The notes under the pieces are model-generated. The model saw only the letters and a list, made by a program, of their open reading frames with translations, made no database searches and was not told the DNA's origin. A DNA stretch of 64,000 nucleotides. Source: Microbacterium terrae (GTDB lineage: Bacteria > Actinomycetota > Actinomycetes > Actinomycetales > Microbacteriaceae). The DNA lies in the NCBI RefSeq assembly GCF_017831975.1, contig NZ_JAFDSS010000001.1:2976001-3040000 (forward strand). The letters are read 5' to 3'. Both the position numbers and the translations under genes were made by a program. The first letter of the stretch is position 1. Every line of letters starts with the position of its first letter. This document shows, one piece after another, positions 7,699 to 17,500 of this stretch.

Positions 7699-8967
7699 AT
7701 GGCACGGTTCCTGTTCTCTGCGATGCCGTTCACGGGGCACGTGCAGCCGGTGAGCGCCGTGGCCGCGGCGCTGGTCGCGCGCGGGCACGACGTGCGCATC
7801 TACACCGGACACGCGTTCGCCGGCCGGGTCGCGGCATCCGGCGCCCGCCTCGTCCCGTGGCATCACGCCCCCGACTTCGACGAGAACGACCTCGCGGCGA
7901 CCTTCCCGCGCCTGGTGGGCAAGAAGGGCCTCGGCCAGCTCCTCGTCAACGTGCAGGACGTATTCATCAAGACCGCCCCCGCACAGGTGCGCGACCTCAC
8001 CGAGGAGTTCGCCCGTGAGCCATGGGATGCCGTGGCCGGCGACGACGTGTCGCTCGGCGCGATCTTCCACTCCGATCTCGCGGTCATCCCGTGGGCGACC
8101 ATCAGCGTGACGCCGCTGAACATCGTCGGCACCGAGGGTCCGCCGAGCGGCATGGGGCTGGCTCCGGGAACGAACGTCTTCACGAAGGCACGGGATGCTG
8201 CGCTGCGCGCCCTGGTGCCCGCCCTCTCGATCTCGCTCCGCCGCCCGCTCATCGACGCGCGAGCGGCGGCCGGACTCCCTCCGTCGAAGGCGACGCTCGA
8301 CCAGACGCTGTTCTCACCCCGCCTCATCGTCGCGAGCGGCTGTCGCCTGCTCGACTACGACCGCGGCGACCGACCGCCGCACCTGCACTTCGTCGGACGC
8401 CTCACGGCGCCCGCAGCCGCCGGCGCCCCGCTCCCCCTTCCCCCGTGGTGGGGCGACCTCGCAGGACGCCGCGTGGTCCACATCACGCAGGGCACGCAGA
8501 ACATCGATCCGAGCGACCTGCTGCAGCCCGCGATCGAAGCACTCGCCGACAGCGACGCCCTCGTGGTCGCCGTCACCGGCGTGGCCGGGCGAGACGAGCT
8601 GCCGTTCCCGGTGCCCGCCAACGTGCGGGTGGCGGGCTTCATCCCCTACGACGCGCTGCTCCCCCTGACCGACATCGTCATCACGAATGGCGGATGGGGA
8701 GGCACGCTCGCGGCGCTGAGCCACGGCATCCCGCTCGTGATCGGCGGGGGCGACCTCGACAAGCCCGAGATCGCGTCCCGCGTCACCTGGGCAGGTGCCG
8801 GAGTGAACCTCAAGACCGGCACTCCGACCGCCGCGCAGGTGCGGGCCGGTCACGACCGCGTCGTTGCCGATCGATCGTTCCGGGATGCCGCGGCCCGCGT
8901 CGGCGCCCAGCTCACGGCGCTCGGCGGACCGGCGGTCGCCGCGGAGCTGCTCGAGACGCTCGTCTGA
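7699..8967 (+). CDS. GT1/UGT-like glycosyltransferase
   Basis: 422 residues, GT-B fold. The N-terminal domain starts MARFLFSAMPFTGHVQPVSAVAAALVARGHD, the acceptor-side Rossmann signature of macrolide/flavonoid-type transferases. The C-terminal donor domain has HITQGTQNIDPSDLL and, near residue 330, TNGGWGGTLAALSHGIPLVIGGGDLDKPE, matching the nucleotide-sugar loop in which the usual HCG is replaced by NGG. No signal peptide, so cytoplasmic. GGAGG five bases before the ATG. It stands alone with no biosynthetic cluster, so the acceptor is unknown; detoxifying glycosylation of small molecules is one possibility. Confidence 0.88.
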   Translation: MARFLFSAMPFTGHVQPVSAVAAALVARGHDVRIYTGHAFAGRVAASGARLVPWHHAPDFDENDLAATFPRLVGKKGLGQLLVNVQDVFIKTAPAQVRDLTEEFAREPWDAVAGDDVSLGAIFHSDLAVIPWATISVTPLNIVGTEGPPSGMGLAPGTNVFTKARDAALRALVPALSISLRRPLIDARAAAGLPPSKATLDQTLFSPRLIVASGCRLLDYDRGDRPPHLHFVGRLTAPAAAGAPLPLPPWWGDLAGRRVVHITQGTQNIDPSDLLQPAIEALADSDALVVAVTGVAGRDELPFPVPANVRVAGFIPYDALLPLTDIVITNGGWGGTLAALSHGIPLVIGGGDLDKPEIASRVTWAGAGVNLKTGTPTAAQVRAGHDRVVADRSFRDAAARVGAQLTALGGPAVAAELLETLV

Positions 8968-8992
8968 CCGCTCGGACGCGTTCGCCCCGGCA

Positions 8993-9300
8993 CGTTTCGT
9001 CTCGTCGCTGCGCTCCTCGCTCAACGACCGGATGGGTGCGCCCCCGGTCGTTGAGCGAGCGCAGCGAGACGAAACGCCCCCCACCGGAATGGGGCACGCT
9101 CCCGGTCATTGAGCGAACGCAGCGAGACGAAACGCCCCCACCCGAATGGGTGCACCCCGGTCGTTGAGCGAGCGCAGCGAGACGAAACGCCCCCACCGGA
9201 ATGGGGCAATCTCCCGGCCGTTGAGCGAGCGCAGCGAGACGAACACCCCCGACCGGACTGCTCCCGGTCGTTGAGCGAGCGCAGCGAGACGAAACGCCCC
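8993..9300. repeat. Cluster of six dispersed-repeat units between convergent genes
   Basis: One unit in reverse orientation (8993-9031, TTTCGTCTCGTCGCTGCGCT then CCTCGCTCAACGACCG) is followed by five forward units (9045-9080, 9102-9138, 9158-9193, 9215-9250, 9264-9300) with the core GTTGAGCGAGCGCAGCGAGA followed by CGAAACGCCCC. Spacing is about 57 bases with short, variable spacers. The first pair can fold into a long hairpin. The cluster fills the whole gap between the convergent glycosyltransferase and helicase genes. Confidence 0.9.
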
Positions 9301-9303
9301 GAC

Positions 9304-11466
9304 TCAGCGGGTCGGGTCGACCTGCCGGCCGGCGAGCTCCTCGATCAGGTCGTCGCCGAGGCTGACCTCGTCGAACGGCGCCTCGATCTCGGCACGGTCG
9401 AGCATCTCCGTCATGCGCCGGCGGCGCTGACGGGTGATCAGGGTGACCACGGTGCCCGAGCGGCCCGCACGACCGGTGCGGCCGGAGCGGTGCAGGTACG
9501 TCTTGTACTCGTCGGGCGCGTCGGCCTGCACGACGAGGTCGATGTCGTCGACGTGGATGCCGCGGGCGGCGACATCGGTCGCGACCAGCACGTCCACCTT
9601 GCCCGCGGTCATCTTCTCGAGGTTGCGGGTGCGCTTGGCCTGGTTGAGGTCGCCGTGGAGGGCGAGTGCGCGGATACCCTGGTCGTCGAACTGCTCGGCG
9701 AGCATCTCGGCGTAAGCACGGGTGCGCGCGAAGACGAGCGTCTTGCCGGCCCGGTCCACGAGCGAGTTGAGGATCTCGGCCTTGTCGCGGTGGTCGATCA
9801 CGAGGATGCGGTGATCGATGGTGCCCGAGTCCTGATCCTCTCCGGCGACCTCGTACACGGCGGGCTCGACGAGGAACTCGTCGACGAGCGCGGCGACCTC
9901 GCGGTCGAGGGTGGCCGAGAACAGCAGCTTCTGGGAGCCGTCGGCGGTGAGGCGCAGGATGCGCTGCACCGGCTCGAGGAATCCGAGCTCGCACATGTGG
10001 TCGGCCTCGTCGAGCACGGCGATGCTGATCTCGGAGAGGTCGAGCTTGCCCTGCGCCTGCAGGTCTTCGATGCGGCCGGGGGTGCCGATGATGATGTCGA
10101 CGCCCTTGCGCAGCGCGCCCACCTGGCGCGCCTGCGGCACGCCGCCATAGATCTGGGTGGTGAACAGGCCCACGCTCCGCGCGATCGGCTGGATCGTGCG
10201 GTCGATCTGCAGGGCGAGCTCGCGGGTCGGCGCCATGATGAGTGCCTTCGGCGAGCGGCCGAACTCGCGCTTGCTGCCGGCCTGGCTGCGCAGGATCGCC
10301 TCGACGAGCGGAGCGCCGAAGGCGATGGTCTTGCCCGAGCCGGTGCGCCCGCGGGCGAGCACATCGCGGCCATCGAGGATCGGGCGGATCGTCGCGGCCT
10401 GGATCGGGAACGGACGCTCGGCGCCCAGCGACGCGAGGGTCTTCACGATGTTCTCACCAAGGCCGAGGTCACCGAACCCCTGGTCTGCGACGGACTCGGC
10501 CTGAACCGCCTGCGCCTGCAGGCGCTCGTGCACGACGTCGACGCGCTGCTCGTCGCGCGCGACGGGCTTCGCATTCCAGTCGGCGCGGTTCGGGCCGTCG
10601 CCTCGCCGCGGGGTGCGGTCGTCGCGGCGGGCCGGACGGGCGTCGCGGTCGTAGCGGGGACGCTCGGTGCGGTCATCGGTGCGAGCCGGACGGGCATCGC
10701 GGTCGTAGCGGGGACGCTCGCGGTCGTCACGAGCCGGACGGGCATCGCGGTCGTAGTGAGGACGCTCGTCGTCGCGACGCGGGCGCGAGTCTGCGCCACG
10801 GTACGACGAGCGGGCGTCGCCGAAGGAGCGGCGGTCGTCGCGCTCGACACGGTCGCGGTTGCGTACGTTCGAGGGACGGTCGTCACGGCGCGGCGCGCGG
10901 TCATCGCGGTCGTAGCGGGGACGCTCGCCACGGTCGTCACGGCGCGGCGCGCGGTCGTCACGGTCGTAACGGGGACGCTCACCGCGGTCGTCGCGTCGGG
11001 GTGCGCGGTCATCGCGGTCGTAGCGCGGACGCTCGCCACGGCTGTCGAAACGCGGGCGCTCACCGCGGTCGTCGCGACGCGGGGCACGGTCATCGCGGTC
11101 GTAACGCGGACGCTCACCCCGGCTGTCGTAGCGGGGACGCTCACCGCGGTCGTCACGACGCGGGGCGCGGTCATCGCGGTCGTAGCGGGGACGGTCGTCG
11201 CGCGACGGGCGATCGCCGTTCGCGTGGGTGCGGATGCCGCGGGCCGCGTCGCGGCCCGCCTTCTCCTGCGAGCTCCAGCGGCGCTTCGGCGCAGCATCCG
11301 TCTCCTCCGGACGGTAGCCGCGGTGCGACGGGCTCTTGCTGCCGGTCTTGCCTGCCGATGACTCGCCCGGACGGCGCTTGCGGTCCTGGAAGCTGGTCTT
11401 CGCGCCGTAGCGCGGCTCGAAGTTCTTCGCGGCGCGACCGCCGGCGGGCTTCTTGTTCTTGGGCAT
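9304..11466 (-). CDS. DEAD-box RNA helicase with long Arg/Asp-rich repetitive N-terminus
   Basis: 720 residues. Residues 1 to about 325 are disordered and contain a tandem repeat built on RPRYDRDDRAPRRDDRGE (18 residues, several near-identical copies) and later YDRDARPAR variants. The helicase core follows: a Q-motif region (GFGDLGLGENIVKTL), Walker A (GRTGSGKT, about 374), PTRELALQ, DEADH (about 484), SATL and HRSGRTGRAGR. It unwinds RNA in ribosome assembly or mRNA decay. RNA helicases of this kind usually carry such basic low-complexity tails at the C-terminus; here it is at the N-terminus. ATG at 11466 with GAAGGA about eight bases upstream. A leader of at least 100 bases is likely. Confidence 0.92.
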   Translation of the reverse strand: MPKNKKPAGGRAAKNFEPRYGAKTSFQDRKRRPGESSAGKTGSKSPSHRGYRPEETDAAPKRRWSSQEKAGRDAARGIRTHANGDRPSRDDRPRYDRDDRAPRRDDRGERPRYDSRGERPRYDRDDRAPRRDDRGERPRFDSRGERPRYDRDDRAPRRDDRGERPRYDRDDRAPRRDDRGERPRYDRDDRAPRRDDRPSNVRNRDRVERDDRRSFGDARSSYRGADSRPRRDDERPHYDRDARPARDDRERPRYDRDARPARTDDRTERPRYDRDARPARRDDRTPRRGDGPNRADWNAKPVARDEQRVDVVHERLQAQAVQAESVADQGFGDLGLGENIVKTLASLGAERPFPIQAATIRPILDGRDVLARGRTGSGKTIAFGAPLVEAILRSQAGSKREFGRSPKALIMAPTRELALQIDRTIQPIARSVGLFTTQIYGGVPQARQVGALRKGVDIIIGTPGRIEDLQAQGKLDLSEISIAVLDEADHMCELGFLEPVQRILRLTADGSQKLLFSATLDREVAALVDEFLVEPAVYEVAGEDQDSGTIDHRILVIDHRDKAEILNSLVDRAGKTLVFARTRAYAEMLAEQFDDQGIRALALHGDLNQAKRTRNLEKMTAGKVDVLVATDVAARGIHVDDIDLVVQADAPDEYKTYLHRSGRTGRAGRSGTVVTLITRQRRRRMTEMLDRAEIEAPFDEVSLGDDLIEELAGRQVDPTR

Positions 11467-11770
11467 GGGTGTGTCCTTCTCAGGTTGTCTCGCACGACCC
11501 GTCGCAGCAGCTCGGGGCAAGGCGCAGCCGCGCTGCGGGAGCAGGCGCGAGCATCCCGGGAACATCGTCGGCCGGGGGCCATTCATGTGATGGTTCAATA
11601 AGCGCCGATCGGCGCTCACCATCGGCCCCTTGGACTCACAAAACCCACCCGCGCATGGCGCGGCGTCCAGAGCCGACCCGCCTACCCTACCGGCTCCGCC
11701 TGGGAAGCCGCCCGACGAGGGCGACGTCGCGCTTGCGAGACGGCGGCCACGCCCGCGACACTGTTCGGAT
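11467..11770. other. Intergenic region: helicase leader and palindrome
   Basis: Divergent gap of 304 bases. AGCGCCGATCGGCGCT at 11601-11616 is a perfect 16-base palindrome that could be an operator or hairpin. AT-rich bases next to it (TTATTGAAC on the minus strand) may be the helicase promoter, leaving a leader of roughly 120 bases with GC-rich hairpin potential. On the plus side, CACTGT at 11759-11764 is a -10-like hexamer six bases before the lipoprotein start. I see no gene in the interval. Confidence 0.5.
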
Positions 11771-12682
11771 ATGAGGCGATGGAGCACGCGCACGGTCGCA
11801 CTGACGGCCGCGCTCGTCATCGCGCTCACGGCGAGCGGATGCGCCACCACGCGCACCCCGGATGACAGCCCCGGCGCCCTTCCTGCCGGCGTTCCGACGC
11901 CCACCGAGACCATCGAGCACGGCACGGCCTCGGGAGGTCCCCCGCCGTTCACCATCCGCTACGACGACACCGAGCTCGTGCTGCCCGCCACCAGCTGGTG
12001 CTACGGCAACAGCTGCGCCGACGGCTACGACATGCATCCGCCGTCGGTCGGCAGCCCCGACGAGGTCTTCGTCTTCGTGCCGGTGGCCGGCTTCGAGACG
12101 CTGTCAGCCTCGCAGCGCTCGTCGGGCGACTGGTGCGCCGCCCGCACCGTCGAAGCCGAGGTGACCGACCTCGGCGACGGGTGGTGGTCGGTGCACCCGC
12201 AGGGCGCCGCCGGCACCTGGACGCTCGACTTCTTCGCCGGCGGCGACGGCGGCGGTGACATGGCGGCGAGCGTCGCCTGGGACACCCCGGCCGATCAGCC
12301 GCTGCCCGAGCCCGAGGCATCCGTCGTCGTCATCGCCGACCACGACGGCGAACCCGACTCGTACGGAGTCGAACTGCGTGTGTGGAACCTCGCCGAGACG
12401 CCCGTCGACGCCGTCGCCGAGATCACGGTGACAGCGGCCGACGGCGAATCGCTCACCTTCGAGGCGACCCGCGACACCGATTGCGCCGGCGAGGGCGCGC
12501 TGTACTTCGACGGCCCCGCATCGGCGGGGCTCGAGGCCGCAGCCCTCGGCGATTTCCCCTTCACCTACGACGTGACCCTCACCATCGACGGCGCCGAGCA
12601 CACCGCATCCGGCGTCTACCCCGACGATGCGCCTCCGCAGGACCTCGCGGTGCCGCTGGAGTTCTCCCCCGCCCTCGACTGA
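11771..12682 (+). CDS. Hypothetical secreted lipoprotein
   Basis: 303 residues. MRRWSTRTVALTAALVIALT then ASGC is a lipoprotein signal peptide with the lipidated cysteine near residue 24. The mature part is acidic, with paired cysteines in SWCYGNSC, GDWCAA and TDCAGE suggesting disulfides, and is mostly beta-rich by composition. I do not recognise the family. The start is chosen for the lipoprotein signal and because CACTGT ends six bases before the ATG, giving a leaderless message. It is followed after 54 bases by an independently promoted gene on the same strand. Confidence 0.75.
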   Translation: MRRWSTRTVALTAALVIALTASGCATTRTPDDSPGALPAGVPTPTETIEHGTASGGPPPFTIRYDDTELVLPATSWCYGNSCADGYDMHPPSVGSPDEVFVFVPVAGFETLSASQRSSGDWCAARTVEAEVTDLGDGWWSVHPQGAAGTWTLDFFAGGDGGGDMAASVAWDTPADQPLPEPEASVVVIADHDGEPDSYGVELRVWNLAETPVDAVAEITVTAADGESLTFEATRDTDCAGEGALYFDGPASAGLEAAALGDFPFTYDVTLTIDGAEHTASGVYPDDAPPQDLAVPLEFSPALD

Positions 12683-12736
12683 CCGCGGGCCGCGGCGCGT
12701 CATCCGGCTGTGACATCCACCACCGACAATGGAGCC

Positions 12737-14506
12737 ATGGCAGACCCCGCCCACCCCATCACCGTCGCGATCGAGCGACGCATCGACCCCGTCCGCACCG
12801 CAGAGGCCACGAGCTGGATGCAGGCGGGAACCGACCTCGCGACGGGCTTCGACGGCTTCCTCGGCTCCGGCTGGGTGCGCGCCGGCGAGGCGAGCGACCT
12901 CTGGTACATGCTGTACCGGTTCCGCGACATCCCCACCCTCGAGGCGTGGGAGCAGTCGCCCCAGCGCGCCTGGTGGCTCGATTCGGGCCGGGCATTCTCG
13001 AGCGAGGTGCGGGTGGAGCGCCGAACCGGCATCGAGGGGTGGTTCGACGCCCCGTTCGCCACGCACGTCGAGTCGCGGACGGCGACGGACGCCGCGCCGG
13101 CGACCGGCCCTGTGCAGCAGCCGATCCCGCTCGCCCCGCCCCGGTGGAAGCAGGCGGTGACGATCTGGGTAGGTTTCTTCCCGACCAACCTGCTCGCCTC
13201 CTGGCTGCTCGGGTTCGTGCCCGGTTTCGCCGAGCTCCCGCTCGTCGTGCGCGTGCTGATCTCGACGCTCGCCCTCACCCCGGTGATGACCTACGCGGTG
13301 CTCCCGTGGGTGACGCGGATGCTGCGCCCCTGGCTGCAGCGCAGCCGCTGCGCGGCCACCAGAACCGCTCGGGAACGGCCCGCGAACGGCCCGCGCGCGC
13401 CCTACCCCGCGCCCGCGGCGCGGTCCTACACTTTCGCCATGAGCACCCCTGTTGCGGCAGAGGCCGCGACCGCCCCGGCGCCGGGACGGCGCGCCGAATC
13501 GGAGTCCATCTACGCGGCACTGGCCGCCGGCGTCGTGGGCGCCGTCTACGGACTGCTGGTCTCGCTCCTCGCCGACGACCTCCGACTGGTCGGCGACGAC
13601 CCGTTCGCGGTGTTCGCCGCCGCGGGCGCCGCCGTCGTGGCGGCGGCCGCGTCGACGACGGAGTACTGGCGCTCCCGCGGCCGCCCCGGTCAGGAGTGGC
13701 GCCTCGACCTCGCGCCGTGGAAGTTCACGGTCAACACCGTCTCGGTCGTCATCGTGCACACGGCGCTGGCGTTCGTCTCGGTGTACGCGCTGTATCGCGT
13801 GCTCGCTCTCGGCTTCATCGGGCTGCCGATCGTGACGTTCTGGGCGGTCGTGCTGATGGCGGTGACGCTCGGACTCACCGCCTGGGTCGTGTGGCTGTCG
13901 GTGTCGAGCATGAACACGCAGCGCATGTCGAGCCTGCTGCTGAGCTTCATCGCGATCGGAACGCTCACCGCCACGGTCACCACCCCCGACCCGGAGTGGT
14001 GGATGGTGCACTTCAGCCACCTCGGCACGTTCGACGACTGGTCGAGCTGGGTGTTCAACGGCACCCTCATCGCCGGCGGACTGCTCGTGACCACCTTCGC
14101 CGTCTACATCGCGAACGACATGGTCGCGCTCACCGACTCGGGAGTGCTCGGCAACCCGCGCGGATCGCGGATCGTCTCGACGCTGTTCGTGGCGATGGGC
14201 GTGATGCTCGCGTGCGTCGGCATCTTCCCGGTCGACGTGAACCTCTGGCTCCACAACCTGTCGGCGTCGGGCATGGCCCTGATGTACCTCGTGCTGCTCA
14301 TCGGCGGGCCGAGATTCCTGCGCGGGATGCCGCGCACCTACTTCGTGGCCGCGTGGACGTTCCTCGCCGCCATGGTCGTCTCGGTGGTGCTGTTCGCGGT
14401 CGGATACTTCTCGTTGACGGCATTCGAGATCATCGTCTTCGCGCTGATCTTCGGCTGGATCGCCGTGTTCATCAGGTTCCTGGGCGTGGCCGGGCGCAAC
14501 GACTGA
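12737..14506 (+). CDS. Fusion of a monooxygenase-like (ABM) membrane protein and a multi-helix membrane protein
   Basis: 589 codons in one uninterrupted frame, but it looks like two genes joined. Residues 1 to about 200 are an antibiotic-biosynthesis-monooxygenase-like ferredoxin-fold domain (residues 1-120, EQSPQRAWWLDSGRAF) plus two helices, a known stand-alone architecture of about 195 residues. After PWLQRSR comes a 32-residue Arg/Pro/Ala linker resembling translated intergenic DNA. Then MSTPVAAEAAT begins an eight-helix membrane protein resembling the DUF998/yip1-like type (residues 235-589). A complete leaderless promoter sits just before that internal Met (13439). GACAAT at 12725-12730 is the -10 of the first part. 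Function is unknown for both. Two overlapping products are as likely as one fusion. Confidence 0.7.
   Translation: MADPAHPITVAIERRIDPVRTAEATSWMQAGTDLATGFDGFLGSGWVRAGEASDLWYMLYRFRDIPTLEAWEQSPQRAWWLDSGRAFSSEVRVERRTGIEGWFDAPFATHVESRTATDAAPATGPVQQPIPLAPPRWKQAVTIWVGFFPTNLLASWLLGFVPGFAELPLVVRVLISTLALTPVMTYAVLPWVTRMLRPWLQRSRCAATRTARERPANGPRAPYPAPAARSYTFAMSTPVAAEAATAPAPGRRAESESIYAALAAGVVGAVYGLLVSLLADDLRLVGDDPFAVFAAAGAAVVAAAASTTEYWRSRGRPGQEWRLDLAPWKFTVNTVSVVIVHTALAFVSVYALYRVLALGFIGLPIVTFWAVVLMAVTLGLTAWVVWLSVSSMNTQRMSSLLLSFIAIGTLTATVTTPDPEWWMVHFSHLGTFDDWSSWVFNGTLIAGGLLVTTFAVYIANDMVALTDSGVLGNPRGSRIVSTLFVAMGVMLACVGIFPVDVNLWLHNLSASGMALMYLVLLIGGPRFLRGMPRTYFVAAWTFLAAMVVSVVLFAVGYFSLTAFEIIVFALIFGWIAVFIRFLGVAGRND
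13427..13441 (+). promoter_or_regulatory. Internal leaderless promoter and start codon
   Basis: TACACT (13427-13432) ends six bases before the ATG at 13439, the same geometry as at many independent genes in this window. It suggests the downstream membrane protein is, or recently was, a separate gene (13439-14506, 355 residues), although no stop codon separates it from the upstream frame. Confidence 0.6.
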
Positions 14507-14536
14507 CGACGGATGCTGCGCCCCGGCGCACGCGCG

Positions 14537-14580
14537 AACGCCCGGGCCGAGCCGCTCTCGCGGCCACGTGCCCGGGCGTT
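14537..14580. terminator. Bidirectional hairpin between convergent genes
   Basis: AACGCCCGGGC (14537-14547) pairs perfectly with GCCCGGGCGTT (14570-14580), with a further inner GC stem. It sits between the convergent membrane-protein and RND genes and could terminate both. Confidence 0.8.
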
Positions 14581-14587
14581 CCCGTGA

Positions 14588-17500
14588 TCACTCGGAGCGG
14601 TCGTCGCCCCGGTGCTGGTCGCCCTCGGACTGGCCCTCGTGGTGCTCGCCCTCGGACTGGCCCTCGTGGTGCTCGCCCTCGGACTGACCCTCATCGTGCT
14701 GACCCTCGTGGTGCTCGCCCTCGGACTGACCCTCATCGTGCTGACCCTCGTGGTGCTCGCCCTCGGGCTGACCCTCGTGGTGCTCGCCGTCAGGCTCACC
14801 CTCGTGGTGTTCCCCACCCTCGGGCTCGTGCTCGTCCTCGTGCTCGCTGGGGCCCTCGGGCGTCGACTCGTCGGAGTCGGTGGTCTCGGAGTCGGCGGTC
14901 TCGGCGTCGGGGGTTCCGGGCTCGCTCGCCTCAGACTCGCCGCTTTCGGATTCGTCGGACTCCGGCGCCTCCGGCTCGGCGGCTGAGTCGTCAGACTCGC
15001 GCTCGACGGATTCGGTCGCCTCGGCGACATCTCCCTCGGGCTCGGGCTCGACGTCTCCCTCGGCCTCGGACTCGACCTCCGGCTCGGCGTCGTCCGCACC
15101 GTCGTGGGTGGCCTTCGGCTCGGCTCCCTCGGACTCGGCCTCACCCTCGGACTCGGACTCGGACTCGGTCTCGGCCTCCGGCGTCGCCTCAGCCTCGAGG
15201 TCGCCCTCAGACTCCGGCTCATCGTCGACCGGGGCATCCGCGTCGGTGTCAGCCCCGCTCACTCCCTCGGCCTCGTCGACGACGACCGGCTCAGCGACCG
15301 GGTCGCCCTCAGGTGCCGCCTCGCCGTCCGTCAGCGCATCCGTCGCCACGGCCTCCGTCACGGCCTCCGTCTCGGCCTCGGCGCTCACCGCTGCGGGTGC
15401 CGCTTCGTCTGCGGCGACCTCGATGTCGGGGTCCTCCTCGATCGTGGGCACCGCGACCGCGACGGCGGTGGCTGCACCGCCGGCCGCGGCTGCCTCGATG
15501 GCCCGGCGCTGACGACGCGTCAACGGTGCACCGTCCACGATCTCGCCTTCGCCGGCTGCAGCCTCGGGGCCGTCATCGTCGGGAGCGCCCAGCGGCACAG
15601 CATCCTCGCCGCCCTCGTCGCGGCCGCGGCGCTTGGCCGCGCGACGCTCCTTGGCGCCCTCGACGAGGTTGTACAGCGTCGGCAGCACGAGCAGCGTCAG
15701 AACGGTCGACGACACCAGACCGCCGATCACGACGATCGCCAGCGGCTGCGAGATGAAGCCGCCGTGGCCGGTGATGCCGAGCGCCATCGGAGTGAGCGCG
15801 AAGATCGTCGCGAGCGCCGTCATGAGGATGGGGCGCAGTCGTCGCGAGCCACCCGCGAGGGTCGCGTCGTGCGCCGACAGCCCCTTCTCGCGGTACTGGT
15901 TCACGAGGTCGACGAGCACGATCGCGTTCGTCACCACGATGCCGATGAGCATCAGCACGCCGATGAGCGACGAGACGCCGAGCGGCACGCCCGTGATGAT
16001 CTGCAGCAGGATCGCGCCGGTCGCCGCGAACGGCACCGACACGAGGAGCAGCAGCGGCTGGCGCAGCGACTTGAAGGTCGCCACCATCACGATGTAGACG
16101 ATCAGGATCGCCGCCAGCATCGCGAGGCCCAGCTGGGTGAACGCATCCTGCTGCTGCGAGACGACACCGCCGAGCGACGCGTCCGCCGAATCGGGCAGCG
16201 CGACGTCTTCGAGCGCCAGCGTCACGGCCGAGGTGGCCGCGGCGAGGTCGTCGGTCGACGGGGTCACCGTGACGGTCGAGGTGCGCTGGCCGCCCTGCGT
16301 CGTGATCGACACCGGACCCTCGCTCACCTCGACGGTGGCGACGTCTTCGAGCGGCACGAAGCCCGCTGCCGTCGGAACGGGCAGCTCGCGCAGCTCGTCG
16401 AGCGAGGCGGGCGTCTCGGATGCCGCGAGGTACACGGTGAGCGCGGTGTCGTCGACCTCGATCGAGCCGATCGACTGCGCCTGCATCGTGTTCGACACGA
16501 GGGCGCCCACGGCGACCTCCGACAGGCCGAGCTCGGCGGCGGCGTCGCGATCGACGCTCACCGCGATGTACGGCAGCGATGCGGCGAGGTTCGACGAGAC
16601 CTGGCCGATGCCGTCTTCGCCCTCGATCGCGTCGACCACGGCGTCGGTGGCCTCCTGCAGCGTGCCCGAGTCGGGCGCGGTCACCTCGACCTCGATGTCG
16701 CTCGAGCCGAAGCCGCCGCCCGCGGTCGACACGGTGATCTCACCGGCGTCCTCGAGCGCGCCGACGGCGTCCTGCACCTCTTCGCGGAGGGCGACCTGGT
16801 CGACGTCGGCATCCGTCGTGATTGAGTAGGTGATCCCGGCGCCGCCACCGGCGAACGCGTCCTGCAGGGCCGACCCGCTGGTGCCGATCGACACCTGCAC
16901 GGTCTCGATGCCGTCGATGTCGAGCAGCACGGCCTCGACCTCCTCGGCGGCGGCCGACTCGGCCTCGAGGCTCGGGGCGGGCCCGATGTCCTGCGTCATG
17001 GTGAACGTGTTCTGGCCCGAGTCGCCCAGGAAGTTCGTCTTCATGAACGGCGCGGCCGCGATGGTGCCGGCGAGCACGAGCACGGCGAGCAGCAGGGTGA
17101 CCCACGAGTGCTTGAGCGTCCACTTGAGGATGGGCTGGTAGCCCTTCTGCAGGCGGCTGAGCGGCGCGGCCGGGTCTTCGGGGTCGATCTCGGCCCCGTT
17201 CTCGTCGAGCAGGGGCTTGCCGGGCTTGAGGAACCAGTACGCGAGCACCGGCACGATGGTGAGGGCCACGAACAGCGACGCCAGCATCGCGATCGTCACG
17301 GTCATCGCGAACGGCCGGAACAGCTCACCGGTGATGTCGCTCACGAAGGCGATCGGCAGGAACACCGCGACCGTGGTGATCGTCGACGAGGTGATGGCCG
17401 AGGCCACCTCCTTCACGCCGCGCAGGATCGAGGCCTTCTTGTCGGCCTCGCCGACGTAGTGCCGCTTGATGTTCTCGATCACGACGATCGAGTCGTCGAC

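Noticed and set aside
8993..9300. CRISPR-like array of regularly spaced units
   Set aside because: Units occur in both orientations, spacers are short and share sequence (for example CCACCGGAATGGGGCA), copies occur at many other loci and no cas genes are present.
9109..11361. 750-codon plus-strand open frame opposite the helicase
   Set aside because: Valine/arginine-rich shadow of the repetitive helicase gene; no domain, while the minus strand encodes a complete DEAD-box protein.
12382..15756. 1124-codon plus-strand open frame
   Set aside because: Arginine/proline-rich shadow crossing three genes and a terminator in both directions.
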